Below, piece after piece: positions 1 through 7,756 of a stretch of DNA of 33,294 nucleotides. The notes under the pieces were generated by a model, which searched no databases, had not been told where the DNA came from, and was given only the letters and a program-made list of their open reading frames with translations. Both the position numbers and the translations under genes were made by a program. How positions within the stretch are numbered: position 1 is the first letter of the stretch; each line of letters opens with the position of its first letter. The DNA comes from Bacillota bacterium (GTDB taxonomy: Bacteria; Bacillota; Sulfobacillia; RBS10-35; JAJYVN01), in the NCBI GenBank assembly GCA_021791995.1, contig JAJYVN010000003.1, positions 1-33,294 of the forward strand. Direction: 5' to 3'.

Positions 1-98
1 AGTTGCTCTACTGGCACAGGCAGCTTGCCGTCGCGGTACATTCGCCACGCGGCTTGGTAGCGGATGCCCTGCTCCTTCGCCCATGTACTTAACTTCAT
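1..98 (-). CDS. IS607-family serine recombinase (TnpA-like), N-terminal HTH, truncated by window edge
   Basis: Reverse strand from the ATG at 98 reads MKLSTWAKEQGIRYQAAWRMYRDGKLPVPVEQL, the typical start of IS607-type resolvases (MKLS-WAK-QGI-Y-TAWRW---GKLPVP). Too short and partial to be in the ORF track. Confidence 0.75.
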   Translation of the reverse strand, partial: MKLSTWAKEQGIRYQAAWRMYRDGKLPVPVEQ

Positions 99-851
99 AC
101 ACTTCGTATACCACATCTGTCGTTAGACGTAGATCTAGTTGGTCAACAGTTGAAACCCTTCCACACATCCGCATCGGAGATCCTCCTCGATCCCGTCTTC
201 CATTCCGCAGAGCGTCCTTGGCACCTGTATGGCCGGTGTAACCGGATGGCCCCCTGGAACAGTGTGGATGCGCTGCCTAGATCAGACCACGAGCCCCCCC
301 CTCCACGCCCCCTGGGTACCGGGGCGCGCGGCGTGACAAGGTTTGACGAGATCTGCCGCCAAGCGTCTGTGCATGGGCAGTCGGCGTTGGAACGAAGGGG
401 TGGTGGGCCGGGCCAGGTTGCAGGCTGTATGAAGACATCGTTGCATGTGCCGCGGATGCGGCATGGCATACAGCGTGGAGCCACATGACACACCGGAGGC
501 CAGCCGTGCCGACGTGGAGTCCCTCTTGCCGCTATGGGAACCTGAGAGGTGGCGCGCAGGATGATCGTTCCCAAAGTGGACGGCTCTGTTGTGAGCACGC
601 GCGACCTTGTCGACGGGAACACGCGCCACCACCTGTACACCGCATGTGCGACTTCGGGTTTGATCTACAGGGCAGACATCGGATCGAGGCACGGCGCGTG
701 GTGCAGAGCGCTGGCTCCTCCTGTGCGATGGAGAAGGCAGACATGTCTTTGGCAGTGTCTTCCGCGAGCCGGTGCACGTGAAGGGCGTCGATCAAGATCT
801 GCGCCAGTCTTCGGTGCTGCGTCGAGTCCGGTACTCCATCGTGGCGGACGA

Positions 852-881
852 TTGACACGTTCTCGCCACCAATGCTAAACT
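852..881 (+). promoter_or_regulatory. Candidate sigma70/sigmaA promoter of the ABC exporter operon
   Basis: TTGACA at 852-857 with a -10-like CTAAAC/TAAACT 17-18 nt downstream (TGCTAAACT context), about 175 nt upstream of the first ABC gene. Confidence 0.4.
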
Positions 882-1026
882 ACACTCTGCTGTTTTACAA
901 AGGAGGCAACCGCCGTCTTTCTCTTCCGGTTTGCGGGTGGTCCGACGCAGGCATGCGTGCCCTGTGGTGCGCGCCAAGACTATCCCATGCCCGCAGACTG
1001 CGACCGGGGTAGGCGGTAGCCATTCC

Positions 1027-1049
1027 TTCTCCCCGGTTGCCGGGGGGAA
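1027..1049 (+). promoter_or_regulatory. Strong hairpin covering the ribosome-binding site of the first ABC exporter gene
   Basis: TTCTCCCCGG-TTG-CCGGGGGGAA: 10-bp stem (one G-T pair). The 3' arm contains the G-rich Shine-Dalgarno; the GTG start is at 1056. Confidence 0.45.
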
Positions 1050-1055
1050 ATCCAC

Positions 1056-2810
1056 GTGGAAATCCAATCGACCAAACGGCCTGGCCCATGGGCCGGCCTC
1101 TCCTTTGTCTTCCGCACCCTTTGGACGGCGGCGCGGTTCCATGTTGCAGTTGATGCAGGCCTCACGGCTGCGGAGGCAGCCGCGCCATTGGCTCTATTGC
1201 AGGGAACGCGCACGGTTCTGGCCGACCTGGCGCTCCGACGACCGCCATGGGGTGGCTTCGCCCTGTTGGCTTTGGGGGAAGCCATCCCAGCCTTCGGGAG
1301 TCGCGTCGTATACGGTCCGTTGGCCGAGGCCATCTCGGATCGCGTGACTTTGTTCCTCCAACCACAATGGGCGAGCTCCTTACTGACGATGCCGTGGGGC
1401 CGACTGACCGATCCTGCTTCTCAGGAGATCCTTCAGGGCGCGCGTGACGGGAGCGCGTCCGTGGAAGTGGCCTTCGACTTAGCCTCGGCACTGATTCGCG
1501 ACCTTGGACGTACGGGCTGTGCCCTGGGTTTCTTGTTTACCCTTCGCCCATTGGCTGCGCTTATGGCACTTGTGGCCTGCTGTTTATCCCTTCTCTTCTG
1601 GCGTCTGGCGACAACGCAGTGGGAAGAGGAGCAGCGGCTCAGCGCTCTACCAATCCGCCAGCGCACGGGCGTGCTCTTTACCATCCTTACCGGTCAGGGT
1701 GCTGCTGCCGAACTCCGGATCTTCGGCTACGCCCGCTACGTGCGGGATGCCTGGCAGCGGGCGATTGTGGGTAGCCAGCGTGCGGAGGGGCGGTTACAGC
1801 TGCTGATGGGTATGCGGCGAATTGCGGTGGACGTGGCATGTATTGGCCTGACGATTGCGTCTGCTGTTTTGGTGATGGCGCACGGCGGCAGCGTGGCGGT
1901 GGAGGGGAGCGCACTGTGGGCTCTGATCACAGCAACGCAAAGCGGTGGTGATATCGGCTACTGGCTGAAAAGTCTCGCGAAGGAGAACCAAAACGCGGCC
2001 CGCCTTGCGGAGGTCCTCGCACAGGGCAGGCTACTTCCTCGCGTGCGACGCCCAGCGTCCTTGCACCGACCGGGCCGAAGCCTTCGGCATGTTCCACCGG
2101 TCAGGTCGCACGACGAACCGATCGCGGCGCTACGCGACGTTACCTTCACCTATCCCGGTTCCGTGGCCCCGGCGATCCAGGGTCTATCCCTGGAGATTCG
2201 ATCCGGGGAACGGCTTGCGCTGGTCGGTCCCAACGGTAGCGGTAAGAGCACGGTGATCCGACTGCTCGTGGGGCTTCTGTCACCGGATGAAGGTTCGGTG
2301 CATCGCACGGTTCGAGTCGGGATCGCCCTTCAAGACTTCCCGCGGTACCGCTTCACGGCTGGGGAGTACGTGGCTATGGGCAGAACATCCTGGATGCATG
2401 CGGAGCACCGTATTCGATCCACGCTCCGCCGGGCCGGTCTCGATCTGCCGCCCCACCAGGTTCTTGGACGCATTCGGAAAAGGGCCAAGGACATCTCGGG
2501 CGGTCAGTGGCAGAGACTGGCGCTCGCAAAAGTGCTGTATAGCGATGCGCCGCTGTGGGTTTTGGATGAGCCGACATCGGCGCTCGACCCGCTGGCCGAG
2601 GCCCGGCTCTATGGGGATTTCCAGCAACAATCAGCCAGAGCAACGGTTGTGTTGGTGACGCACCGCCTCGGCGCGGCTCGCACGGCGGATCGGATCGTTG
2701 TCTTGGATGGTGGCCGGGTTGTCCAAGACGGGACTCACGCCGAGCTCTTGGCGGATCGCACCGGGCTGTACGGCCGGATGTGGCAAGCGCAGAGCGGGTG
2801 GGTGCAGTGA
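1056..2810 (+). CDS. ABC transporter, fused permease/ATP-binding protein (exporter type), subunit 1
   Basis: Hydrophobic N-terminal domain; Walker [10 protein letters not shown]; signature [13 protein letters not shown]; Walker [15 protein letters not shown]-loop [10 protein letters not shown]. Confidence 0.9.
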   Translation: MEIQSTKRPGPWAGLSFVFRTLWTAARFHVAVDAGLTAAEAAAPLALLQGTRTVLADLALRRPPWGGFALLALGEAIPAFGSRVVYGPLAEAISDRVTLFLQPQWASSLLTMPWGRLTDPASQEILQGARDGSASVEVAFDLASALIRDLGRTGCALGFLFTLRPLAALMALVACCLSLLFWRLATTQWEEEQRLSALPIRQRTGVLFTILTGQGAAAELRIFGYARYVRDAWQRAIVGSQRAEGRLQLLMGMRRIAVDVACIGLTIASAVLVMAHGGSVAVEGSALWALITATQSGGDIGYWLKSLAKENQNAARLAEVLAQGRLLPRVRRPASLHRPGRSLRHVPPVRSHDEPIAALRDVTFTYPGSVAPAIQGLSLEIRSGERLALVGPNGSGKSTVIRLLVGLLSPDEGSVHRTVRVGIALQDFPRYRFTAGEYVAMGRTSWMHAEHRIRSTLRRAGLDLPPHQVLGRIRKRAKDISGGQWQRLALAKVLYSDAPLWVLDEPTSALDPLAEARLYGDFQQQSARATVVLVTHRLGAARTADRIVVLDGGRVVQDGTHAELLADRTGLYGRMWQAQSGWVQ

Positions 2811-4507
2811 AGCGGAACACGTTGGTCCGACTCGTGGGCCAGGCGGTGATGCGGGACCCTCTGCCGTTGGCGCTGGACCTGCTCGTGGCACTGATTCAGG
2901 GAGGTCTGTATGGGGGGGTAGTGGCAGCCCTCGCACACCTCGTGGATGTCCGGACCGTTCGCGCGGTGCTTTTGTGGGGTGGTGCACAGTTGCTTGTCGC
3001 CCTCTGCGGGCGGTTACGCCCCGTGCTCACCCGGCGGGCACAGAACGGGATCCGTTTGGCTCTGGGTGAACAGTTGGCGGAGGCGACCGCCCGTCTTCCT
3101 TACGCGGACTTCGAGCGGAGCGATTTCCTCGGGGACCTGGAGCAGGCAACGAGTGTGCTGCATGAGGACCGTGTCTATCAGCTCGTGCAGGGGGCTCTCA
3201 CCACGGTTACCGAAGGGAGCCGAATCGTGGCTGTCAGTGCGGTGCTTGTAGGCCTCTCGCCGTGGCTGGCACTGCCCGCGGCAGCAGCGGGGGCTGTCCA
3301 GGTGTGGGCCGATGCGCGTCGGGTGCGGGAACAGTATTCGCTGTACCGGAAGCGAGAGGATCGGCAGCGTTTCGCGGACTACCTGGGGGGATTACCCAAA
3401 GACCCTGCGGTGAATGCGGAGGTGCGGATCTTCGGAGCACGCCGCTGGCTGATCCATCGCTGGTACGCCGTATGGCGCGGGCTGCAAGCCGGTAACCACG
3501 CCCTGGCCGATCGCCAAATGCGGCGTGATGCCCTGACCCGCGGTGCCACGTTGGCCGTGTACTTAGGGGCGTTCGCCTGGGGTGTGGTCCTGGCAGCTCA
3601 TGGGCAGATCCGCCTGGGTGGGGTGGTGGCGCTCGCGGCCGGTGTGCGGTCCGTGCAGGTGGCGACAGAGGAGATCAGTTACCAAATGGCGGACGGGCAG
3701 CGGCACGTTCTCCATCTCTTGGATGCGGCACACGTGATCGATCGGTCCGCCGCCTGCCTCCCCAGTCCATCGCTCAAGGCATCCGAGACGATTACGGCCA
3801 CGGGACTTACATACCGCTATCCAGGATCCCGACACCGGGCTTTGAAGGGCGTCGATTTGGAGTTGCGGAGGGGACGTCTTTTGGCCCTGGTCGGGGAGAA
3901 CGGCTCGGGCAAGACGACGCTGGCCCGCATCCTACTGGGTCTGTTGGAACCAGAGTCCGGAACCATTGCCGGGGATGGAGGCGTCCCCGCTCGCCGCTCC
4001 GCGGTGTTCCAGGATTTCGTTCGCTATCACCTTTCCGTGCGAGAAGAAGTCGGCTTGGGGGATTGGTCCCGTCTGAGTGACGACGCCTCCCTCTGGGAAG
4101 CACTGACCGCCGCTGGTCCAGGGGCCACCGCTGCGGCCCAGTTGGGGCTTGACTCGCTTCCGGTTCTCTCGGGTGGACAGCGGCAGGCCTTGGCTTTGGC
4201 ACGTGGGCTCTTTGCACAAGGGGATCTGGTGATTCTGGATGAACCGACGGCGGCACTGGATCCACTCGCGGAGCAGGAGCTGTTCGGCCGGTTTGTCTCG
4301 GTGTCTCGTGGTCGGTTCACTGTAATCGTGACGCACCGCATGGGTGCGGCACAACTGGCCGATGACATCGCAGTGATGGAGCGCGGCCGCATTGTCGAGC
4401 GCGGGTCGCACAACGAACTGCTCATGGCCAGGGGGCGCTACGCCCGGATGTGGGAGGCCCAATCCCGTTGGTATCGGGATGGAAGCGGCCCGTGGCGCTC
4501 GCGGTGA
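2807..4507 (+). CDS. ABC transporter, fused permease/ATP-binding protein (exporter type), subunit 2
   Basis: Walker A GENGSGKTT; signature LSGGQRQALALARG; Walker B LVILDEPTAALDP. Likely start GTG 2807 overlaps the upstream TGA (GTGA), implying coupled translation and a heterodimer. Confidence 0.88.
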   Translation: MKRNTLVRLVGQAVMRDPLPLALDLLVALIQGGLYGGVVAALAHLVDVRTVRAVLLWGGAQLLVALCGRLRPVLTRRAQNGIRLALGEQLAEATARLPYADFERSDFLGDLEQATSVLHEDRVYQLVQGALTTVTEGSRIVAVSAVLVGLSPWLALPAAAAGAVQVWADARRVREQYSLYRKREDRQRFADYLGGLPKDPAVNAEVRIFGARRWLIHRWYAVWRGLQAGNHALADRQMRRDALTRGATLAVYLGAFAWGVVLAAHGQIRLGGVVALAAGVRSVQVATEEISYQMADGQRHVLHLLDAAHVIDRSAACLPSPSLKASETITATGLTYRYPGSRHRALKGVDLELRRGRLLALVGENGSGKTTLARILLGLLEPESGTIAGDGGVPARRSAVFQDFVRYHLSVREEVGLGDWSRLSDDASLWEALTAAGPGATAAAQLGLDSLPVLSGGQRQALALARGLFAQGDLVILDEPTAALDPLAEQELFGRFVSVSRGRFTVIVTHRMGAAQLADDIAVMERGRIVERGSHNELLMARGRYARMWEAQSRWYRDGSGPWRSR

Positions 4508-4534
4508 ACCCTCTGCAGGGTGGTCACTCCACCA

Positions 4535-4714
4535 CTACCGCAACTGCCGTGTGAAACCGAAGATCACGAGCGCCAGCATGGCGACCACGTAAACCCGCAA
4601 TAGCCACATCAGGGCGCGCGCACCACGGCTGAGCCGGGCCGGCCCATACAAACGCTGCGCGCGCTGCTCCCACTCCCAGAGTTCCTGCTCGTCGCCTGGC
4701 GCCATATCACTCAT
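4535..4714 (-). CDS. 59-aa small single-span membrane protein, coupled to the Nramp-like gene
   Basis: Reverse strand: MSDMAPGDEQELWEWEQRAQRLYGPARLSRGARALMWLLRVYVVAMLALVIFGFTRQLR*. Start codon is 8 nt after the Nramp stop, with TAAGGAGGAGG overlapping that stop. Below the ORF-track length cut-off. Confidence 0.7.
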   Translation of the reverse strand: MSDMAPGDEQELWEWEQRAQRLYGPARLSRGARALMWLLRVYVVAMLALVIFGFTRQLR

Positions 4715-4722
4715 CCTCCTCC

Positions 4723-6096
4723 TTATCCCCCGAGCGCGTGCGGAAAGACCGTGACGATGCCGTAGAGCGTGGACAGAACGAGAATCATGGCCACAATCCC
4801 GCCCGTGAATAGATTGGCTCCCAGGCGGTTCCGATGCTCTCCCATGATTTCAGGATCGTTGGCCAGAAGGAGTAGGAAGAGCAAGGCCGGGGGCATGAGC
4901 AAGGTTGCGATCACCTGCACCGTCAGCGTGATGAGTTGCAGTGGCGCTCCCGGCAGCAGGACGATGGCCGCTGCCACAGCGATGCTCCCCGCGTACACCG
5001 CGTAAAACAGCGGAGCCTGGCGGACGGACGCGTTTAGGCTGTGTCGCTGACCTGTCACCTCGCCGAGTGCCCATGCGGACGAAAGGGAAATGGTGATCGC
5101 TGCGACCAAGCCGGCCTCAAACAGCCCTAAGCCAAAGAGCCGCTCCGCCCATGCACCAAGGTAGGGGGTGAGTGTCTGGGCCCACTGGGCTTGACTGAGG
5201 TTACTCACCCCGATGTGGCGCGGGAACAGGATCGTTCCCGTGAGCACCACGATGGCGACGGCGACCACGCCCATCACAAGGCTGCCGACCAGTGTATCCT
5301 GCTGGCCTTGCCGAATGTCGCGGGGGGTGAGTCCCTTGTCGACCACCGCGCCTTGCTGATAGAAGAGCATCCACGGGGCGATGGTCGTCCCGACGTTCGC
5401 GATGATCAGGAACAGCACCGCGTGGGTGAAGCCCCCTGGCAGGTTCCAGCGCGCGAGCGCGGACAGTACCTGTCCAGGAGACGGGTGTGCCAGGATCGCG
5501 AGTGGAAGGAAGACGAGGTTCACGGCGGCAAAGACCAGGGTGATGCGTTCGGCTGTCACGTAGCGCTGAACGGAGACGAGCCCGGCCACGAGCAAGGCAC
5601 TACCGAGCACTGCCACCCGGAGACCGAAGCCGAACACGCTCAGGCCTGCGGCCATGCCGATGAACTCTGTCACCAATGTAAGGCAATTGCCAAGGATCAG
5701 GTCGGCGATGGAAAAAATGCCCCAGAAGCGGCCGAATCGATCAAAGATAAGCTCCGCATGACCCTTCTGGGCCACTGCCCCGAGCCGCACTGTCATTTCT
5801 TGGACCACGTAGGCCACAGGGATCATCAGTAACAGGAACGGCACGAAGAAACCCACTCCGTACCGAGCACCCGTTGTCGCATAGGTGATGACACCGCCAG
5901 CGTCATTATCACCGATCATCACCAAGATGCCGGGGCCAGCTACGAGGAGGAAGAGCAGGAGACTTTGCAGCGGCGACCGGGCACGAGACCGAATGCGCAG
6001 GATGCGTTGCCGGTCCCGCCGCCGCAGGTCGATATCGCGGGACACATCACGAAAGACAGCCATGGTGCCACCCTCTTTCGGTTCCCGTATCGACAT
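4723..6096 (-). CDS. Nramp-family / Nramp-related metal transporter with non-canonical metal-site motifs
   Basis: About 11 hydrophobic segments; GPGILVMIGDNDAGGVITYATTGARYG at the TM1 position and NVGTTIAPWMLFYQQGAVVDKGL at the TM6 position. Start may be the internal ATG at 6063. Confidence 0.88.
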   Translation of the reverse strand: MSIREPKEGGTMAVFRDVSRDIDLRRRDRQRILRIRSRARSPLQSLLLFLLVAGPGILVMIGDNDAGGVITYATTGARYGVGFFVPFLLLMIPVAYVVQEMTVRLGAVAQKGHAELIFDRFGRFWGIFSIADLILGNCLTLVTEFIGMAAGLSVFGFGLRVAVLGSALLVAGLVSVQRYVTAERITLVFAAVNLVFLPLAILAHPSPGQVLSALARWNLPGGFTHAVLFLIIANVGTTIAPWMLFYQQGAVVDKGLTPRDIRQGQQDTLVGSLVMGVVAVAIVVLTGTILFPRHIGVSNLSQAQWAQTLTPYLGAWAERLFGLGLFEAGLVAAITISLSSAWALGEVTGQRHSLNASVRQAPLFYAVYAGSIAVAAAIVLLPGAPLQLITLTVQVIATLLMPPALLFLLLLANDPEIMGEHRNRLGANLFTGGIVAMILVLSTLYGIVTVFPHALGG

Positions 6097-6269
6097 CGGT
6101 CACTGGTGGTGCCGCTCGTACTGCCCATGGCTGTCTCCCCCCTTTGCCAACGATGTTCCCAACGAATTCCGCACCGGTACGGCTGAGAGGTGCGATGGTG
6201 GTGGTGCACGGCCTTTGAGCCGCGCGACCGAACCGAACCAAGGACCGCTCGTGTGCACTGGCCATATGA

Positions 6270-6291
6270 GAAACAGGTGTTTCAAAAACCT
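6270..6291. promoter_or_regulatory. Overlapping palindromes upstream of the Nramp-like gene; possible operator
   Basis: GAAACAGGTGTTTC (6270-6283, perfect arms GAAACA/TGTTTC) overlapping AGGTGTTTCAAAAACCT (6275-6291, one mismatched pair). Confidence 0.25.
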
Positions 6292-6499
6292 ATCCCCGCC
6301 CGCACACCATCCTCACGTATGCGGTAACGATCCGAACGTGTCGGTGCCGCGAGAAGCTTTTTTCCGTAGTTCCGTCGAGCGACAGGCACGTTCGAAGATG
6401 CCGATACAGTATGTTGCTTTCGATCGGAAGGCAAGGGCCCATGTGGACCAAGATGGCTGGGGAGCACGGCCCACACGGGAATGGGTGTCCCTCCGCTCA

Positions 6500-6857
6500 G
6501 AGATGGCGCGAGCGGTAGCGGCCAAGCGGTTCGTCCGGTACCGATCGCTTTCCGGATGTGCGCCGGAATCCGACGGAATGAAAAACCGGCAAGGGTTTCT
6601 CGGACCAGGCAGCCTGAAGCAACGTCCAGAGGCCCTTGGCCCGAGGAAGACAGCCAACCCGTACTGCTCCCCATCGGCAGCGAACGCTGCAGCACCCAAC
6701 CTTAAGTGCCGTTCCACCACCATATCACCGGCAGGTCACGGATTCGCTGCCAGGGTACCGCATTGTGATAGGCCTCGGCGGCCATCAGCAGAGCCTGCCA
6801 GTCCTCCCGACTTGGTGGGCCTTCGCTCCCCTTCACCCGAGATTGCTTCGTCGCCAC
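6500..6857 (-). pseudogene. Decayed N-terminal (DUF7309-like) part of a DUF7309/DUF6930-type protein
   Basis: From GTG 6857 (AAAGGAG upstream): VATKQSRVKGSEGPPSREDWQALLMAAEAYHNAVPWQRIRDLPVIWWWNGT*, then in shifted frames LGAAAFAADGEQYGLAVFLGP and AKGLWTLLQAAWSEKPLPVFHSVGF. Pattern W--L--AA--F----PW ... GLAVYLG--GL recalls this family. Confidence 0.5.
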
Positions 6858-6959
6858 TTGGATTTCCCACTCCTTTGCCCACTACCGAACCGTGTTGCGA
6901 ATCGGGGACCGCGCCGGTCCGGTAGGCGATATCTTCCTCCGACACCCGTTTCGTGGGAT

Positions 6960-7738
6960 GCGCAGGCGGCACTCTTCTCACCACCCCAGCTATCCCTGAT
7001 CTTTGGCGCACAGGACGACGTGGATCCGAAGGATCGAGAGATCTTTCGCTCCCTGGGATGGCGCTTTCGCGGTCCAACCGCGTGGCCTCTTTGTCAGAGC
7101 GGTCGGTTCGGGTATCTGCCGTGGTGTCCGGTCGCCTCCGAAATGCGTCAATTGACAACCGCGCTGTCTCTCGTGACCGCTGTCAGCCTTGCGCCGGAGC
7201 GTCTTGCGGCGCTCGAGGCGACGAGTGACGAGTAGCTCCGCCCCGGGAATGGATCAAAACCCGTGCTGATGCTGTGGTCCGATCGCCAGGGAGCCTGGAT
7301 GCCGTCGATCGAGCCGGTTCCTCCCGAGGCAGTGGTTTTTGTTGCGTCCATGTTCGATGCAGAACGCGTCCAAGCGTTACGGAGTCGTTTGGCACGCTCA
7401 CCCACAACCTGGCAACTGGATTTGCTGCCCGCTCCGTTTGGTATTGGGGAAGCACGGCAACGTCTGGAGGCGAGTTGGCTGGGCATGGTTGTGGAGGCCG
7501 GGAGCGGGCTTGCGCTCAACATGGAGCCGTTTCTTGTGCGTAAGGTGGCTCGACCAGCGGAGTTCCTTTTGGATACGGTCGAGCAGGCGCACTCCATACC
7601 CTCACGGATCCGCACCTGTCGCCGGGATGTGGCGGAACGCTTGGCACCCCCGTAGCGAAAGCGTCGGGTTGCTCGGTCAGCCGGAGCCCGCATCTTGCGG
7701 AGCTTGAGTCGCTTTACTACACCGCTCTGGATCATTGA
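6960..7738 (+). pseudogene. Decayed C-terminal (DUF6930-like) part of a DUF7309/DUF6930-type protein
   Basis: AALFSPPQLSLIFGAQDDVDPKDREIFRSLGWRFRGPTAWPLCQSGRFGYLPWCPVASEMRQLTTALS...EATSDE*(TAG 7233-7235)LRPGNGSKPVLMLWSDRQGAWMPSIEP...WQLDLLPAPFGIGEARQRL...DVAERLAP, then a frameshift at a C-run into VAKASGCSVSRSPHLAELESLYYTALDH* ending at 7738. Confidence 0.6.
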
Positions 7739-7756
7739 GGTGCCGGTGCCTCCGGC

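Noticed and set aside
872-1003. Small + strand ORF MLNYTLLFYKGGNRRLSLPVCGWSDAGMRALWCAPRLSHARRLRPG as possible RiPP precursor for the ABC exporter
   Set aside because: Its ATG lies within the candidate promoter, has no ribosome-binding site, and the peptide has no leader/core features.
5191-5832. 213-aa + strand ORF inside the Nramp-like gene
   Set aside because: Antisense to a confidently coding, conserved membrane protein; His/Asp/Glu-rich composition is typical of a shadow ORF of hydrophobic codons.
5885-6925. 346-aa + strand ORF
   Set aside because: Starts antisense to the Nramp gene and runs through the decayed DUF7309-like region; no recognisable motif.
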